Below, piece after piece: positions 14,074 through 20,370 of a stretch of DNA of 20,370 nt (position 1 is the first letter of the stretch; each line of letters starts with the position of its first letter). Location: the NCBI GenBank assembly GCA_023434535.1, contig JAEYSR010000301.1:1-20370 (forward strand), given 5' to 3'. A model generated the notes under the pieces. The model was not told where the DNA came from, searched no databases, and saw only the letters and a list, made by a program, of their open reading frames with translations. Made by a program: the position numbers and the translations under genes. The stretch comes from Actinomycetes bacterium (lineage in GTDB: Bacteria > Actinomycetota > Acidimicrobiia > Acidimicrobiales > Microtrichaceae).

Positions 14074-15591
14074 ATGCTGAGGTATTCCGATGCGGAGGGG
14101 CTGACCGGCCATGGTTCTCCCCTTCCCCTGCTGCGACTGGTCGAGCCGGACGTCATCGATCTGACGGACGGGTCGGGTGAGACCGCACCGCGGATCCTCA
14201 TCAACCCGCCGGCGTCGGAGATCGCCCGCCAGGAGCGTCGAGCCGTCGGACGGAGCCTCCAGGCCATCGGCCACCTGTTCGACGCCGTGGCGTTCGCCGT
14301 CCCGCTGATGGCGTTCGGCTACGTCGCCGACGCCGTCATCTCGGTCAAGGTGGCCGTCCTCTTCACCCTGGTCGGCACCCTGCTCCTGTGGCCGACGCAC
14401 CGTCGTGGCCGTCAGTCGGTCGCCCCGAGCGAGGGCCTGCTGTCGATCATCACCCGCATCGGCCTGGCACCGGTCGCCACGTCGGCCCTGGTCACGCTGA
14501 CCCGGGTGAACGACTTCTCCAACGCCCGTCGCTTCGTCGACGTGGTGGCGATCGTCCAGATCGTCGTGTTCACGCTCCCGCTGGTGCTCCTGGGCCGTGT
14601 CATCACCGCCCGCATCACCGCCGCGGTCCGCCGCCAGGGCTACGACCTCGAGGACACCGTGATCGTCGGATCCGGCCCGGTCGGCCGGGCCGTCGCCTCG
14701 GCGCTCCGGGAGAACCCCGAGTTCGGCCTCGTCCCGTGCGGCTACGTCGACCGCTTCGACGACTGGGACGACCTCCCCCTGATCGGGACGCCCGAGAAGC
14801 TCCCCGAGATCCTGCAGCTCACCGGCGTCCGCCACGTCGTGCTGGCCTTCGGCGGCACGAGCGAGTCCGACCTCGTGCGCATCGTGCGTCGCTGCCACGA
14901 CGACCGGATCCAGTTCTACGCCGTGCCCCGGCTCTTCGAGCTCGGCGTCAGCCACGAGGACGTGGGCTACGAGGTCGACGGCCTCCCCCTCGTGCCGGTC
15001 CGTCGTCCCGGGACGGCGTCGCACCTGTGGCCGGCCAAGCGGGCCTTCGACATCGTGGCCTCCGGTCTGCTCCTGCTCCTGGCCTCGCCCGTGCTGGTGG
15101 CCTGCGCGCTGGCGGTCAAGCTGACGAGCCACGGTCCGGTCTTCTTCCGCCAGGTGCGCATCGGCATCGGCGGTCGGCCGTTCGAGATCCTGAAGTTCCG
15201 GACCATGAAGGTCAACGACGACTCCGCCAGCCAGTGGTGCGTGGACGAGGACGACCGGGTCACCAAGGTCGGCCACTTCCTCCGGCCCACCCACCTGGAC
15301 GAGCTGCCGCAGCTGATCAACGTCCTGCGTGGCGAGATGTCGCTCGTCGGGCCCCGTCCCGAGCGTCCGCACTTCGTCGAGCAGTTCGGCTCCGAGATCG
15401 TCGACTACCACGAGCGCCACCGGGTGCCGGTCGGCATCACGGGTTGGGCCCAGGTCAACGGCTACTGGGGAGACACGAGCATCGAGACCCGTGTCCGGCT
15501 GGACAACCGGTACATCGAGAACTGGTCGTTGTGGCGTGACCTGGTGATCGGGCTGCGCACCATCCCGACCGTCCTCGGCAAGCGTCGGTGA
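14074..15591 (+). CDS. Polyprenyl-phosphate sugar-1-phosphate transferase (WbaP/ExoY-type initiating enzyme)
   Basis: Transfers a sugar 1-phosphate from a nucleotide sugar to undecaprenyl phosphate, the first committed step of repeat-unit synthesis at the inner face of the membrane. The 505 residues have the large-PGT layout. Four N-terminal membrane helices lie at about 68-175. A Rossmann-like domain follows, starting DTVIVGSGPVGRAVAS (194-209). A reentrant membrane helix (about 324-349) precedes the catalytic PF02397-type domain: PVFFRQVRIG (355-364), KFRTM (374-378), the catalytic acidic pair in HLDELPQL (407-414), SLVGPRPERP (423-432) and GITGWAQVNG (454-463). All catalytic landmarks are present. 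The sugar (Glc, Gal or other) cannot be told. The glycosyltransferase gene downstream overlaps it as GTGA. Confidence 0.93.
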   Translation: MLRYSDAEGLTGHGSPLPLLRLVEPDVIDLTDGSGETAPRILINPPASEIARQERRAVGRSLQAIGHLFDAVAFAVPLMAFGYVADAVISVKVAVLFTLVGTLLLWPTHRRGRQSVAPSEGLLSIITRIGLAPVATSALVTLTRVNDFSNARRFVDVVAIVQIVVFTLPLVLLGRVITARITAAVRRQGYDLEDTVIVGSGPVGRAVASALRENPEFGLVPCGYVDRFDDWDDLPLIGTPEKLPEILQLTGVRHVVLAFGGTSESDLVRIVRRCHDDRIQFYAVPRLFELGVSHEDVGYEVDGLPLVPVRRPGTASHLWPAKRAFDIVASGLLLLLASPVLVACALAVKLTSHGPVFFRQVRIGIGGRPFEILKFRTMKVNDDSASQWCVDEDDRVTKVGHFLRPTHLDELPQLINVLRGEMSLVGPRPERPHFVEQFGSEIVDYHERHRVPVGITGWAQVNGYWGDTSIETRVRLDNRYIENWSLWRDLVIGLRTIPTVLGKRR

Positions 15592-16637
15592 CCCAGGCCC
15601 CATCGGATCGACCCGCAGACGTCGAGGAGCTCGTCCCGGGCCTCGTCACCGTCGCGGTGCCCGCCCGCAACGAGGAGGCGTCGATCGGGGCGCTGCTCGA
15701 CGGCCTACGGGCCCAGACCTACGGGGACCTGCAGATCCTGGTCGTCGACGGCCGCTCCGACGACGCAACGAGGGCGATCGTGGAGGCCGCGGCGGCCGAC
15801 GATCCCCGGATCCAGCTGGTCGACAACCCGGAACGGGTCATCCCGGCGGCCATGAACCTGGCGCTGTCCCACGCCCGCGGCGAGTGGTTCGTTCGGGTGG
15901 ACGCCCACTGCAGCATCCCGACCGACTACGTCGAGCGGGTGGTGGCCCACCTGTCGACCGGTCTGTGGGGCGGGGTCGGCGGTCGCAAGGACGGTCGCGG
16001 CCGGACGTCGCAGGGCCGGGCGATCGCCGCCGCGATGGGCTCGCCCTTCGCCCAGGGCAATTCCGTCTACCACTACGGCACGGAGGCACAGACGGTCGAC
16101 CACATCCCGTTCGGCGCCTATCCCACGTCGCTGGTCCGCGCCCTCGGCGGCTGGTCGCCCGACCAGCTGGTCAACGAGGACTACGAGTTCGACTACCGGG
16201 CCCGGCAGGCCGGCCACGAGCTGCTGTTCGACCCCGAGATCCGCATCGACTGGGAGTGCCGCCAGAGCATCTCCGCGCTGTTCCGCCAGTACCGCCGCTA
16301 CGGCGCCGGCAAGGTCCAGACCCTGGTGCGCCACCCCGAGTCGGTCGGGCTCCGTCACCTCGCCGCCCCCGTTCTGGTCGCCGGGCTCGCCGTCTCGGTC
16401 CCGATGCTGGCGAACCGCCGCACCCGGTGGCTCGGCGCGGCCGCACTCGCCTCGTACGGTGCGCTCGTCGCCGTCGGGTCCGTCCGCTCGGCGGGCGACC
16501 TCGACCCGGCCGACGCCGTGTGGCTCCCGGCCGCCTTCGCCGCGCTGCACCTCGGGTGGGGTCTGGGGTTCTGGGAGGAGGCGGTCGCCACCGCGCTCGG
16601 TCAGGGCGGCCCGCGACGTTCGCTCGAGGCGTCCTGA
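15588..16637 (+). CDS. Family 2 glycosyltransferase (ExoA-like) with C-terminal membrane helices
   Basis: A GT-A fold glycosyltransferase of 349 residues, likely adding a sugar to the lipid-linked intermediate made by the preceding enzyme. Motifs: TVAVPARNEEASI (21-33), VVDGRSDD (52-59), the metal-binding DxD-type RVDAHC (103-108), the catalytic-region NEDYEFDYRARQAG (196-209) and a processive-type RQYRRYGAGK (233-242). Hydrophobic stretches at about 258-275, 282-298 and 311-327 anchor it. The arrangement resembles ExoA of succinoglycan synthesis. GTG 15588 overlaps the upstream stop, so translation is probably coupled. Its last 37 bases overlap the 3' end of the opposing gene. Confidence 0.9.
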   Translation: MTQAPSDRPADVEELVPGLVTVAVPARNEEASIGALLDGLRAQTYGDLQILVVDGRSDDATRAIVEAAAADDPRIQLVDNPERVIPAAMNLALSHARGEWFVRVDAHCSIPTDYVERVVAHLSTGLWGGVGGRKDGRGRTSQGRAIAAAMGSPFAQGNSVYHYGTEAQTVDHIPFGAYPTSLVRALGGWSPDQLVNEDYEFDYRARQAGHELLFDPEIRIDWECRQSISALFRQYRRYGAGKVQTLVRHPESVGLRHLAAPVLVAGLAVSVPMLANRRTRWLGAAALASYGALVAVGSVRSAGDLDPADAVWLPAAFAALHLGWGLGFWEEAVATALGQGGPRRSLEAS

Positions 16638-17851
16638 GGCGACCCGGGATCCCGGCCCACGGCCACGACGGACGTCGCCGGCCCGTGGGTCACGGCGCGC
16701 AGGTCGATCGTGGTCGGTCCCAGGTCGTCGACGAGGAGCGCCGAGAGGGAGATCGCGAACGGCCAGAACAACCAGGCCGTCCGCAGCGTCAGGTCCGTGG
16801 CCGCCATCGAGTACAGGTCGACCAGGACGAACATGGCGAGTCCGGTCATCTCGGGTCCGGCCCGGTCGAACGCTCCTGCGACCCCTGACCGGCGGACGAG
16901 TCGGTACACCGCCACCGCGGCAGGGACCATGACGGTCGAGCACCCGACGGCGAAGAACGCCGCGCTCGAGAGGTTGCCGAGGTTGCCGCCGAAGTAGCTG
17001 AGCTTCGGTCCGAGGCTGAACGCGAACGTCGGCTCCGGCGCCTCGAGGCGGATCAGCACGGCGACGAGCACCCATGCGGCGGCAACGAGCGGTGCGCTGA
17101 GGAGGAACCTGACGTCCTTGAACGACCTGCCGGATGCCCGCCAGGCCACGATCGCCGACGGAGCGATGAAGATGATCGCCTCCTTGAACGCTCCGGAGAT
17201 CGGCAGGAACAGGGCGAAGGCCCACCAGCAGCGCCGGGCGATCAACCAGTACCCGAACACGAAGACCGCCATGGCCCCGCCGTCGATGAAGAGCGACGAG
17301 GTGAACACGAGCGACGGCAGGGTCACGGCGTAGAGCAGGCCTCCGACGAGCTGCGCCCGCCTCGACCGTCCCTGCAGGGCCAGGGCGTCCACCATGAACC
17401 AGAGCCCTGCGACGACGAGGAGCAGGTTGACGAGTGCGAACGAGACCGCAGCGTCCCAGGGCAGGACCGACGCCAGAAGGGGCAGGGCCGGGCGGTGGAT
17501 GAACGGTGCCACCGGTCCCATGAGGACCTCACCGGTCTCCTCGAACGACGGGACCGGCTCCATCTTCCAGAAGGCGTCGTCGACGCCCCGGCGATCCTCG
17601 ACCATGGCCAGGTAGCTGACGATGTCGATGTTGAGGTGGTCGAGGTCGTTCCCGTCCTCGGTCGTGTACGTGTAGTACTCGACGTTCGCGAAGAAGCTCG
17701 TCCCGGCCAGGTCCGCCCCGGCGAACCTCAGACCTCCGATGGCTCCGGTGAGGAGCATGAGGCCCAGGATCGTCCAGACCCCCAGGCGCCGTGCTCGTGT
17801 CGGCGACGTGTCCACGCGCGCGCCGCTGCCGTCCGATGATGCTCCAGCCAT
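16601..17851 (-). CDS. Polytopic membrane protein of unknown function, possibly GT-C-like
   Basis: 416 residues. One N-terminal helix (about 24-40) is followed by a roughly 90-residue, probably external loop (about 41-133) rich in acidic and aromatic residues. About seven further hydrophobic segments lie between 134 and 375, followed by a polar C-terminal tail. The long first external loop and IHRPALPLLASVLP (118-131) after it recall GT-C fold glycosyltransferases using lipid-linked donors, but I see no diagnostic motif and do not assign the function. ATG 17851 has a strong ribosome binding site (AGGGAGGGG on the minus strand). It stands alone, reads against the glycosyltransferase, and its 3' end overlaps that gene by 37 bases. 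Confidence 0.8.
   Translation of the reverse strand: MAGASSDGSGARVDTSPTRARRLGVWTILGLMLLTGAIGGLRFAGADLAGTSFFANVEYYTYTTEDGNDLDHLNIDIVSYLAMVEDRRGVDDAFWKMEPVPSFEETGEVLMGPVAPFIHRPALPLLASVLPWDAAVSFALVNLLLVVAGLWFMVDALALQGRSRRAQLVGGLLYAVTLPSLVFTSSLFIDGGAMAVFVFGYWLIARRCWWAFALFLPISGAFKEAIIFIAPSAIVAWRASGRSFKDVRFLLSAPLVAAAWVLVAVLIRLEAPEPTFAFSLGPKLSYFGGNLGNLSSAAFFAVGCSTVMVPAAVAVYRLVRRSGVAGAFDRAGPEMTGLAMFVLVDLYSMAATDLTLRTAWLFWPFAISLSALLVDDLGPTTIDLRAVTHGPATSVVAVGRDPGSPQDASSERRGPP
16644..16655. repeat. Palindrome just beyond the glycosyltransferase stop
   Basis: CCGGGATCCCGG is a 12-base perfect palindrome, seven bases after the plus-strand stop and inside the 3' coding end of the opposing gene. It could mark the transcript end, but a short palindrome is easily produced by chance in GC-rich DNA. 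Confidence 0.25.
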
Positions 17852-17878
17852 GGCATCCCCTCCCTGGCTCTGACCGCG

Positions 17879-17907
17879 ACGCTACGACGGGCGACGACGG
17901 GAGTCAC
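17879..17907 (-). promoter_or_regulatory. Promoter for the 16601-17851 membrane protein
   Basis: On the minus strand GTGACT (17907-17902) and TAGCGT (17884-17879) are 17 bases apart and fit -35/-10 patterns. Transcription would start near 17872, giving a leader of about 20 bases that includes the ribosome binding site. Confidence 0.42.
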
Positions 17908-17908
17908 C

Positions 17909-17922
17909 GGGGACGAGTCCCC
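17909..17922. repeat. Short inverted repeat in the membrane-protein / tRNA gap
   Basis: GGGGACGAGTCCCC pairs as a 5-bp stem with a four-base loop (CGAG) and lies directly upstream of the minus-strand promoter. Possible operator; weak on its own. Confidence 0.28.
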
Positions 17923-17966
17923 ACCTGGCGGACCGAACGCGGGTCGGGTCGGGCGAGCCCTGCAAC

Positions 17967-17972
17967 TACCGT
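17967..17972 (+). promoter_or_regulatory. Possible -10 element for tRNA-Gln
   Basis: TACCGT fits TANNNT and ends 13 bases before the tRNA. No good -35 is visible at 16-18 bases upstream. Confidence 0.3.
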
Positions 17973-17985
17973 GGACGTGACGCGA

Positions 17986-18060
17986 TGGCGGGTAGTTCAA
18001 CGGCAGAACGCCTGACTTTGGATCAGGAGAATGCAGGTTCGAATCCTGCCCCGCCAGCCA
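17986..18060 (+). tRNA. tRNA-Gln (anticodon TTG)
   Basis: A complete cloverleaf can be drawn by hand. The acceptor stem is TGGCGGG (17986-17992) with CCCGCCA (18050-18056), and the D stem is GTTC/GAAC. The anticodon stem is CCTGA/TCAGG around the loop CTTTGGA, with anticodon TTG at 18018-18020. The T stem is GCAGG/CCTGC around TTCGAAT, followed by discriminator G and an encoded CCA (18058-18060). The loop reads CAA codons, giving glutamine. The last A of the CCA is also the A of an ATG in frame with glmU. Confidence 0.97.
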
Positions 18061-18089
18061 TGACGACCTCTGTGGACAAGAAGGACCCG

Positions 18090-19214
18090 GTGGAGAACGA
18101 CGACAAGATGGACCTCTCCGATCCGGACGCTCCGCCGCTCGCCGCGGTGGTCCTCGCCGCGGGCGAGGGGCGCCGGATGCAGTCCGAGCGGCCCAAGCCC
18201 CTCCATCGCCTCTGCGGTCGGCCCATGCTGATGTACGTGCTGGACTCGCTGGCGGAGACCGACGCCTCCCGTGCCGTCATCGTCGTCGGCCACAAGGGCG
18301 ACTGGGTCGCCAAGAAGATGCTCGAGCACTCCCACGCGATCGGGATCGACTTCGTCGAGCAGCGCGTCCAGCGCGGCACCGGCGACGCCGCACTGGTCGG
18401 CCTCGTCGGCCTGCCCGACGAGGAGGACGAGGGCGACGTGCTGGTCATGCCGGGCGACGCACCCCTGCTCCGTCCCGAGACGATCGCTGCGCTGGTGTCG
18501 CACCACCGTCGGACCGGTGCGGCCGCGACCCTCCTGACCGCCGTGATGGAGGACCCGACCGGCTACGGGCGCGTCGTGCGCGGCGCGAACGGGACGGTCG
18601 AGCGGATCGTGGAGCACGGCGACGCCGACGAGGAGGAGCGGGCGATCGACGAGATCAACACGTCGATCTACTGCTTCCGTCGCAGCCTGCTGTCGCCGGC
18701 CCTGCGACGGGTGCAGCCCGACAACGCCCAGGGCGAGTACTACCTCACCGACGTGATCGCGGTGCTGTCCGGCACCGGCCACAAGGTCGAGGCCGTGGTC
18801 GCCCGCGACGCCGCCGAGACCCAGGGCGTGAACGACCGGGTGCAGCTGTCGGTCGCGGAGTCCGAGCTGCGGCGCCGCACCAACGAGTCGCTGCTGCGGT
18901 CCGGCGTCACGATGCTCGACCCGGCCTCGGTGTTCGTGGACACGACCGTGCAGGTCGGCCAGGACGTGACGCTCTTCCCGGGCGTGATCCTCCAAGGGGC
19001 GACCGTGGTCGGCGACGGCACCGAGCTCGGACCCAACACGCGGCTGGTCGACTGCCAGATCGGCGACGACTGCGTCATCGAGCAGACCACGGCCCGATCC
19101 GCCCGGATCGGCGACCGCTGCACCGTCGGCCCCTACGCGTCCTTCGGCCCCGGTGCGGACCTCCCTGCGGACGTCACCACAGGGCCGTTCTACACTGCCG
19201 ACACCGCCACCTGA
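18090..19214 (+). CDS. glmU: GlmU-type UDP-N-acetylglucosamine pyrophosphorylase, C-terminal acetyltransferase domain truncated
   Basis: The N-terminal uridylyltransferase domain is intact: LAAGEGRRM (22-30; usually GTRM), KPLHRLCGRPML (36-47), QRGTGDA (94-100), PGDAPLL (121-127), GYGR (158-161), EIN (188-190) and GEYYLTD (215-221). A left-handed beta-helix begins near 282 but ends after only a few turns. The protein stops at 374 residues where GlmU is normally about 450-490, lacking the segments with the acetyltransferase catalytic His and CoA-binding residues. It should make UDP-GlcNAc from GlcNAc-1-phosphate but not acetylate GlcN-1-phosphate. Starts: GTG 18090 behind AAGGA (chosen), ATG 18108, or ATG 18060, which tRNA processing would remove. 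prs follows after 24 bases, as in many Gram-positive bacteria. Confidence 0.88.
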   Translation: MENDDKMDLSDPDAPPLAAVVLAAGEGRRMQSERPKPLHRLCGRPMLMYVLDSLAETDASRAVIVVGHKGDWVAKKMLEHSHAIGIDFVEQRVQRGTGDAALVGLVGLPDEEDEGDVLVMPGDAPLLRPETIAALVSHHRRTGAAATLLTAVMEDPTGYGRVVRGANGTVERIVEHGDADEEERAIDEINTSIYCFRRSLLSPALRRVQPDNAQGEYYLTDVIAVLSGTGHKVEAVVARDAAETQGVNDRVQLSVAESELRRRTNESLLRSGVTMLDPASVFVDTTVQVGQDVTLFPGVILQGATVVGDGTELGPNTRLVDCQIGDDCVIEQTTARSARIGDRCTVGPYASFGPGADLPADVTTGPFYTADTAT

Positions 19215-19238
19215 CGGCGGCCGGAGGCGAGGTCGGTC

Positions 19239-20222
19239 ATGGAACTGGTCACCAAGAAGCGGCTGACGATGGTCGCAGGGCGCGTCAACCGTGAGCTGGC
19301 GGAGGAGATCGCCGAGCGGCTCGGCATCGCGCTGGCCCCGATGGAGGTCGCCGAGTTCGCCAACGGCGAGCTGCACTGCAAGTTCGGCGAGTCGATCCGC
19401 GGCGCCGACCTCTTCATCTTCCAGAGCCACTGCTCCGACGGCGACCTCTCGGTCAACGACGCTCTGATGGAGCAGCTGATCATGGTCGACGCCGCCCGAC
19501 GCGCGTCCGCCAAGCGCATCACGGTGGTCGCCCCGTTCTACGGCTACGGCCGCCAGGACCGGAAGGCCGAGGGTCGCGAGCCGATCACGGCCAAGCTCCT
19601 CGCCAACATGTTCGAGGTGGCCGGGGCCAAGCGGATCGTGTCGGTCGACCTGCACTCCGGTCAGATCCAGGGCTTCTTCGACGGACCGGTCGACCACCTG
19701 ACCGCCATGCCGGTGCTGGTGCAGTGGATGGCCGACAACCTCGGCGAGGACCTCGTGGTCGTCTCGCCCGACGCCGGCCGCGTGAAGGTCGCCGAGCGCT
19801 ACGCCAACGCCCTGCACGCCGATCTGGCCATCGTGCACAAGCGACGGGTGAAGGGCGCCAAGAACCAGGTGGAGGCCAAGGAGGTCGTCGGCGAGGTCGA
19901 GGGTCGGACCTGTGTCCTGATCGACGACATGATCGACACCGCCGGCACGATCGTCGCCGCTGCCGACCAGCTCGCCGAGCGGGGCGCCGCGGCCGTGTAC
20001 TGCGCCGCCACCCACGGCGTGTTCTCCGGTCCGGCCATCGACCGCCTCAAGAACTCGGCGATCGAGAAGGTCGTCGTCACCAACACGCTGCCGCTCCCAC
20101 CCGAGAAGCGCATCGACAAGATCGAGGTCCTGTCGGCCGCCGGCATCATCGCCGACGCGATCGACGCCGTCTTCGAGGACACGTCGGTCTCGGAGATCTT
20201 CGACGGCCAGAACCAGCACTGA
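19239..20222 (+). CDS. prs: Ribose-phosphate pyrophosphokinase (PRPP synthetase)
   Basis: Makes 5-phosphoribosyl 1-pyrophosphate from ribose 5-phosphate and ATP for nucleotide, histidine and tryptophan synthesis, and in actinobacteria also for decaprenyl-phosphoryl arabinose. At 327 residues it is full length. Motifs: EFANGE (39-44), the ATP-binding flexible region FYGYGRQDRK (100-109), VDLHSGQIQGFF (136-147), VVSPDAGRVKVA (174-185), the catalytic basic segment VHKRR (199-203) and the PRPP-binding VLIDDMIDTAGT (226-237). ATG 19239 is preceded by GAGG with a six-base spacer. It is probably co-transcribed with glmU. Confidence 0.97.
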   Translation: MELVTKKRLTMVAGRVNRELAEEIAERLGIALAPMEVAEFANGELHCKFGESIRGADLFIFQSHCSDGDLSVNDALMEQLIMVDAARRASAKRITVVAPFYGYGRQDRKAEGREPITAKLLANMFEVAGAKRIVSVDLHSGQIQGFFDGPVDHLTAMPVLVQWMADNLGEDLVVVSPDAGRVKVAERYANALHADLAIVHKRRVKGAKNQVEAKEVVGEVEGRTCVLIDDMIDTAGTIVAAADQLAERGAAAVYCAATHGVFSGPAIDRLKNSAIEKVVVTNTLPLPPEKRIDKIEVLSAAGIIADAIDAVFEDTSVSEIFDGQNQH

Positions 20223-20231
20223 GCCTCGGGC

Positions 20232-20253
20232 GTCGTCCGCCGCCCGCGGCGAC
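20232..20253 (+). terminator. Possible terminator hairpin after prs
   Basis: GTCG-T-CCGC (20232-20240) pairs with GCGGCGAC (20246-20253), an 8-bp stem with one bulged T and a 5-base loop, starting ten bases after the prs stop. No T-run. Confidence 0.4.
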
Positions 20254-20292
20254 ACCGAGCTCCGTGAGTGGCCTCCGGTGGGGGCGGGCCGG

Positions 20293-20298
20293 TAACGT
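20293..20298 (+). promoter_or_regulatory. Possible -10 element for a gene just beyond the window
   Basis: TAACGT fits TANNNT in the 148-base stretch after prs. No convincing -35 is seen. The window ends with GCAGGAGT (20363-20370), which looks like a Shine-Dalgarno, so a coding start is expected within about ten bases past the end. By common gene order this would be ribosomal protein bL25. Confidence 0.3.
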
Positions 20299-20370
20299 TG
20301 CGGGTCGCCCGTTCGGGCCGCAGTCCGCCGTCGCCCGCCCGGGCGCCAGTTCCGAAGAGTTCGCAGGAGT

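Noticed and set aside
17985..18059. glmU reading frame extended back through the tRNA
   Set aside because: The tRNA cloverleaf is complete, so these bases are not coding.
17997..20255. 752-codon open frame on the minus strand
   Set aside because: Antisense to tRNA-Gln, glmU and prs, which all have clear family motifs.
1..20370. CRISPR arrays, insertion sequences, integrase or attachment sites next to tRNA-Gln
   Set aside because: No regularly spaced long repeats, transposase or integrase motifs were seen, and the tRNA 3' end leads directly into glmU with no duplicated copy noticed in the window.

Overview
This is a very GC-rich, gene-dense chromosomal window. It most likely comes from an actinobacterium (Actinomycetota). 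The best single marker is a 33-residue bS22-type ribosomal protein gene (8561-8662, minus), a family typical of that phylum. The adjacent purine nucleoside phosphorylase / phosphosugar mutase pair and the tatD-x-rsmA-ispE order point the same way. Placement nearer Acidimicrobiia than Mycobacteriales or Streptomyces is only a guess. GTG starts are common, and five gene pairs share a 4-base GTGA stop/start overlap.

Layout. (1) 1-252: the 3' end of a gene of an uncharacterised family. (2) 266-2817, minus: purine nucleoside phosphorylase followed by a phosphosugar mutase. (3) 2982-8541, plus: a tightly packed run of five genes. It opens with a 944-residue polysaccharide polymerase/ligase fused to a Wzz-like domain and a degenerate BY-kinase-like domain. 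TatD nuclease, a small Ser/Thr-rich membrane-anchored protein, RsmA (KsgA) and IspE follow. (4) 8561-8662, minus: bS22. (5) 8854-11780, plus: a second Wzz/BY-kinase-like protein and a Wzx-type flippase. (6) 11811-13700, minus: an acetyltransferase-methyltransferase fusion. (7) 14074-16637, plus: a WbaP-type initiating sugar-phosphate transferase and a family 2 glycosyltransferase. (8) 16601-17851, minus: a polytopic membrane protein of unknown function. (9) 17986-20222, plus: tRNA-Gln(TTG), a shortened GlmU and Prs. The window ends at what looks like the ribosome binding site of the next gene.

Together the polysaccharide genes cover initiation (14074), glycosyl transfer (15588), export (10215), polymerisation (2982) and chain-length control (2982 and 8854). 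This is a Wzx/Wzy-like surface-polysaccharide pathway threaded through housekeeping genes, not sitting in one island. The mutase and GlmU/Prs supply sugar phosphates, UDP-activated sugar and PRPP, but they need not be dedicated to it.

Most unusual points: the three-part polymerase-Wzz-pseudokinase fusion; two related BY-kinase-like modules that both lack a recognisable Walker A lysine; a small Ser/Thr-rich anchored protein where rpfB sits in mycobacteria; a GlmU that stops before its acetyltransferase active site; and a GNAT-methyltransferase fusion with an internal Shine-Dalgarno/GTG. I saw no CRISPR array, insertion sequence, phage gene or rRNA.
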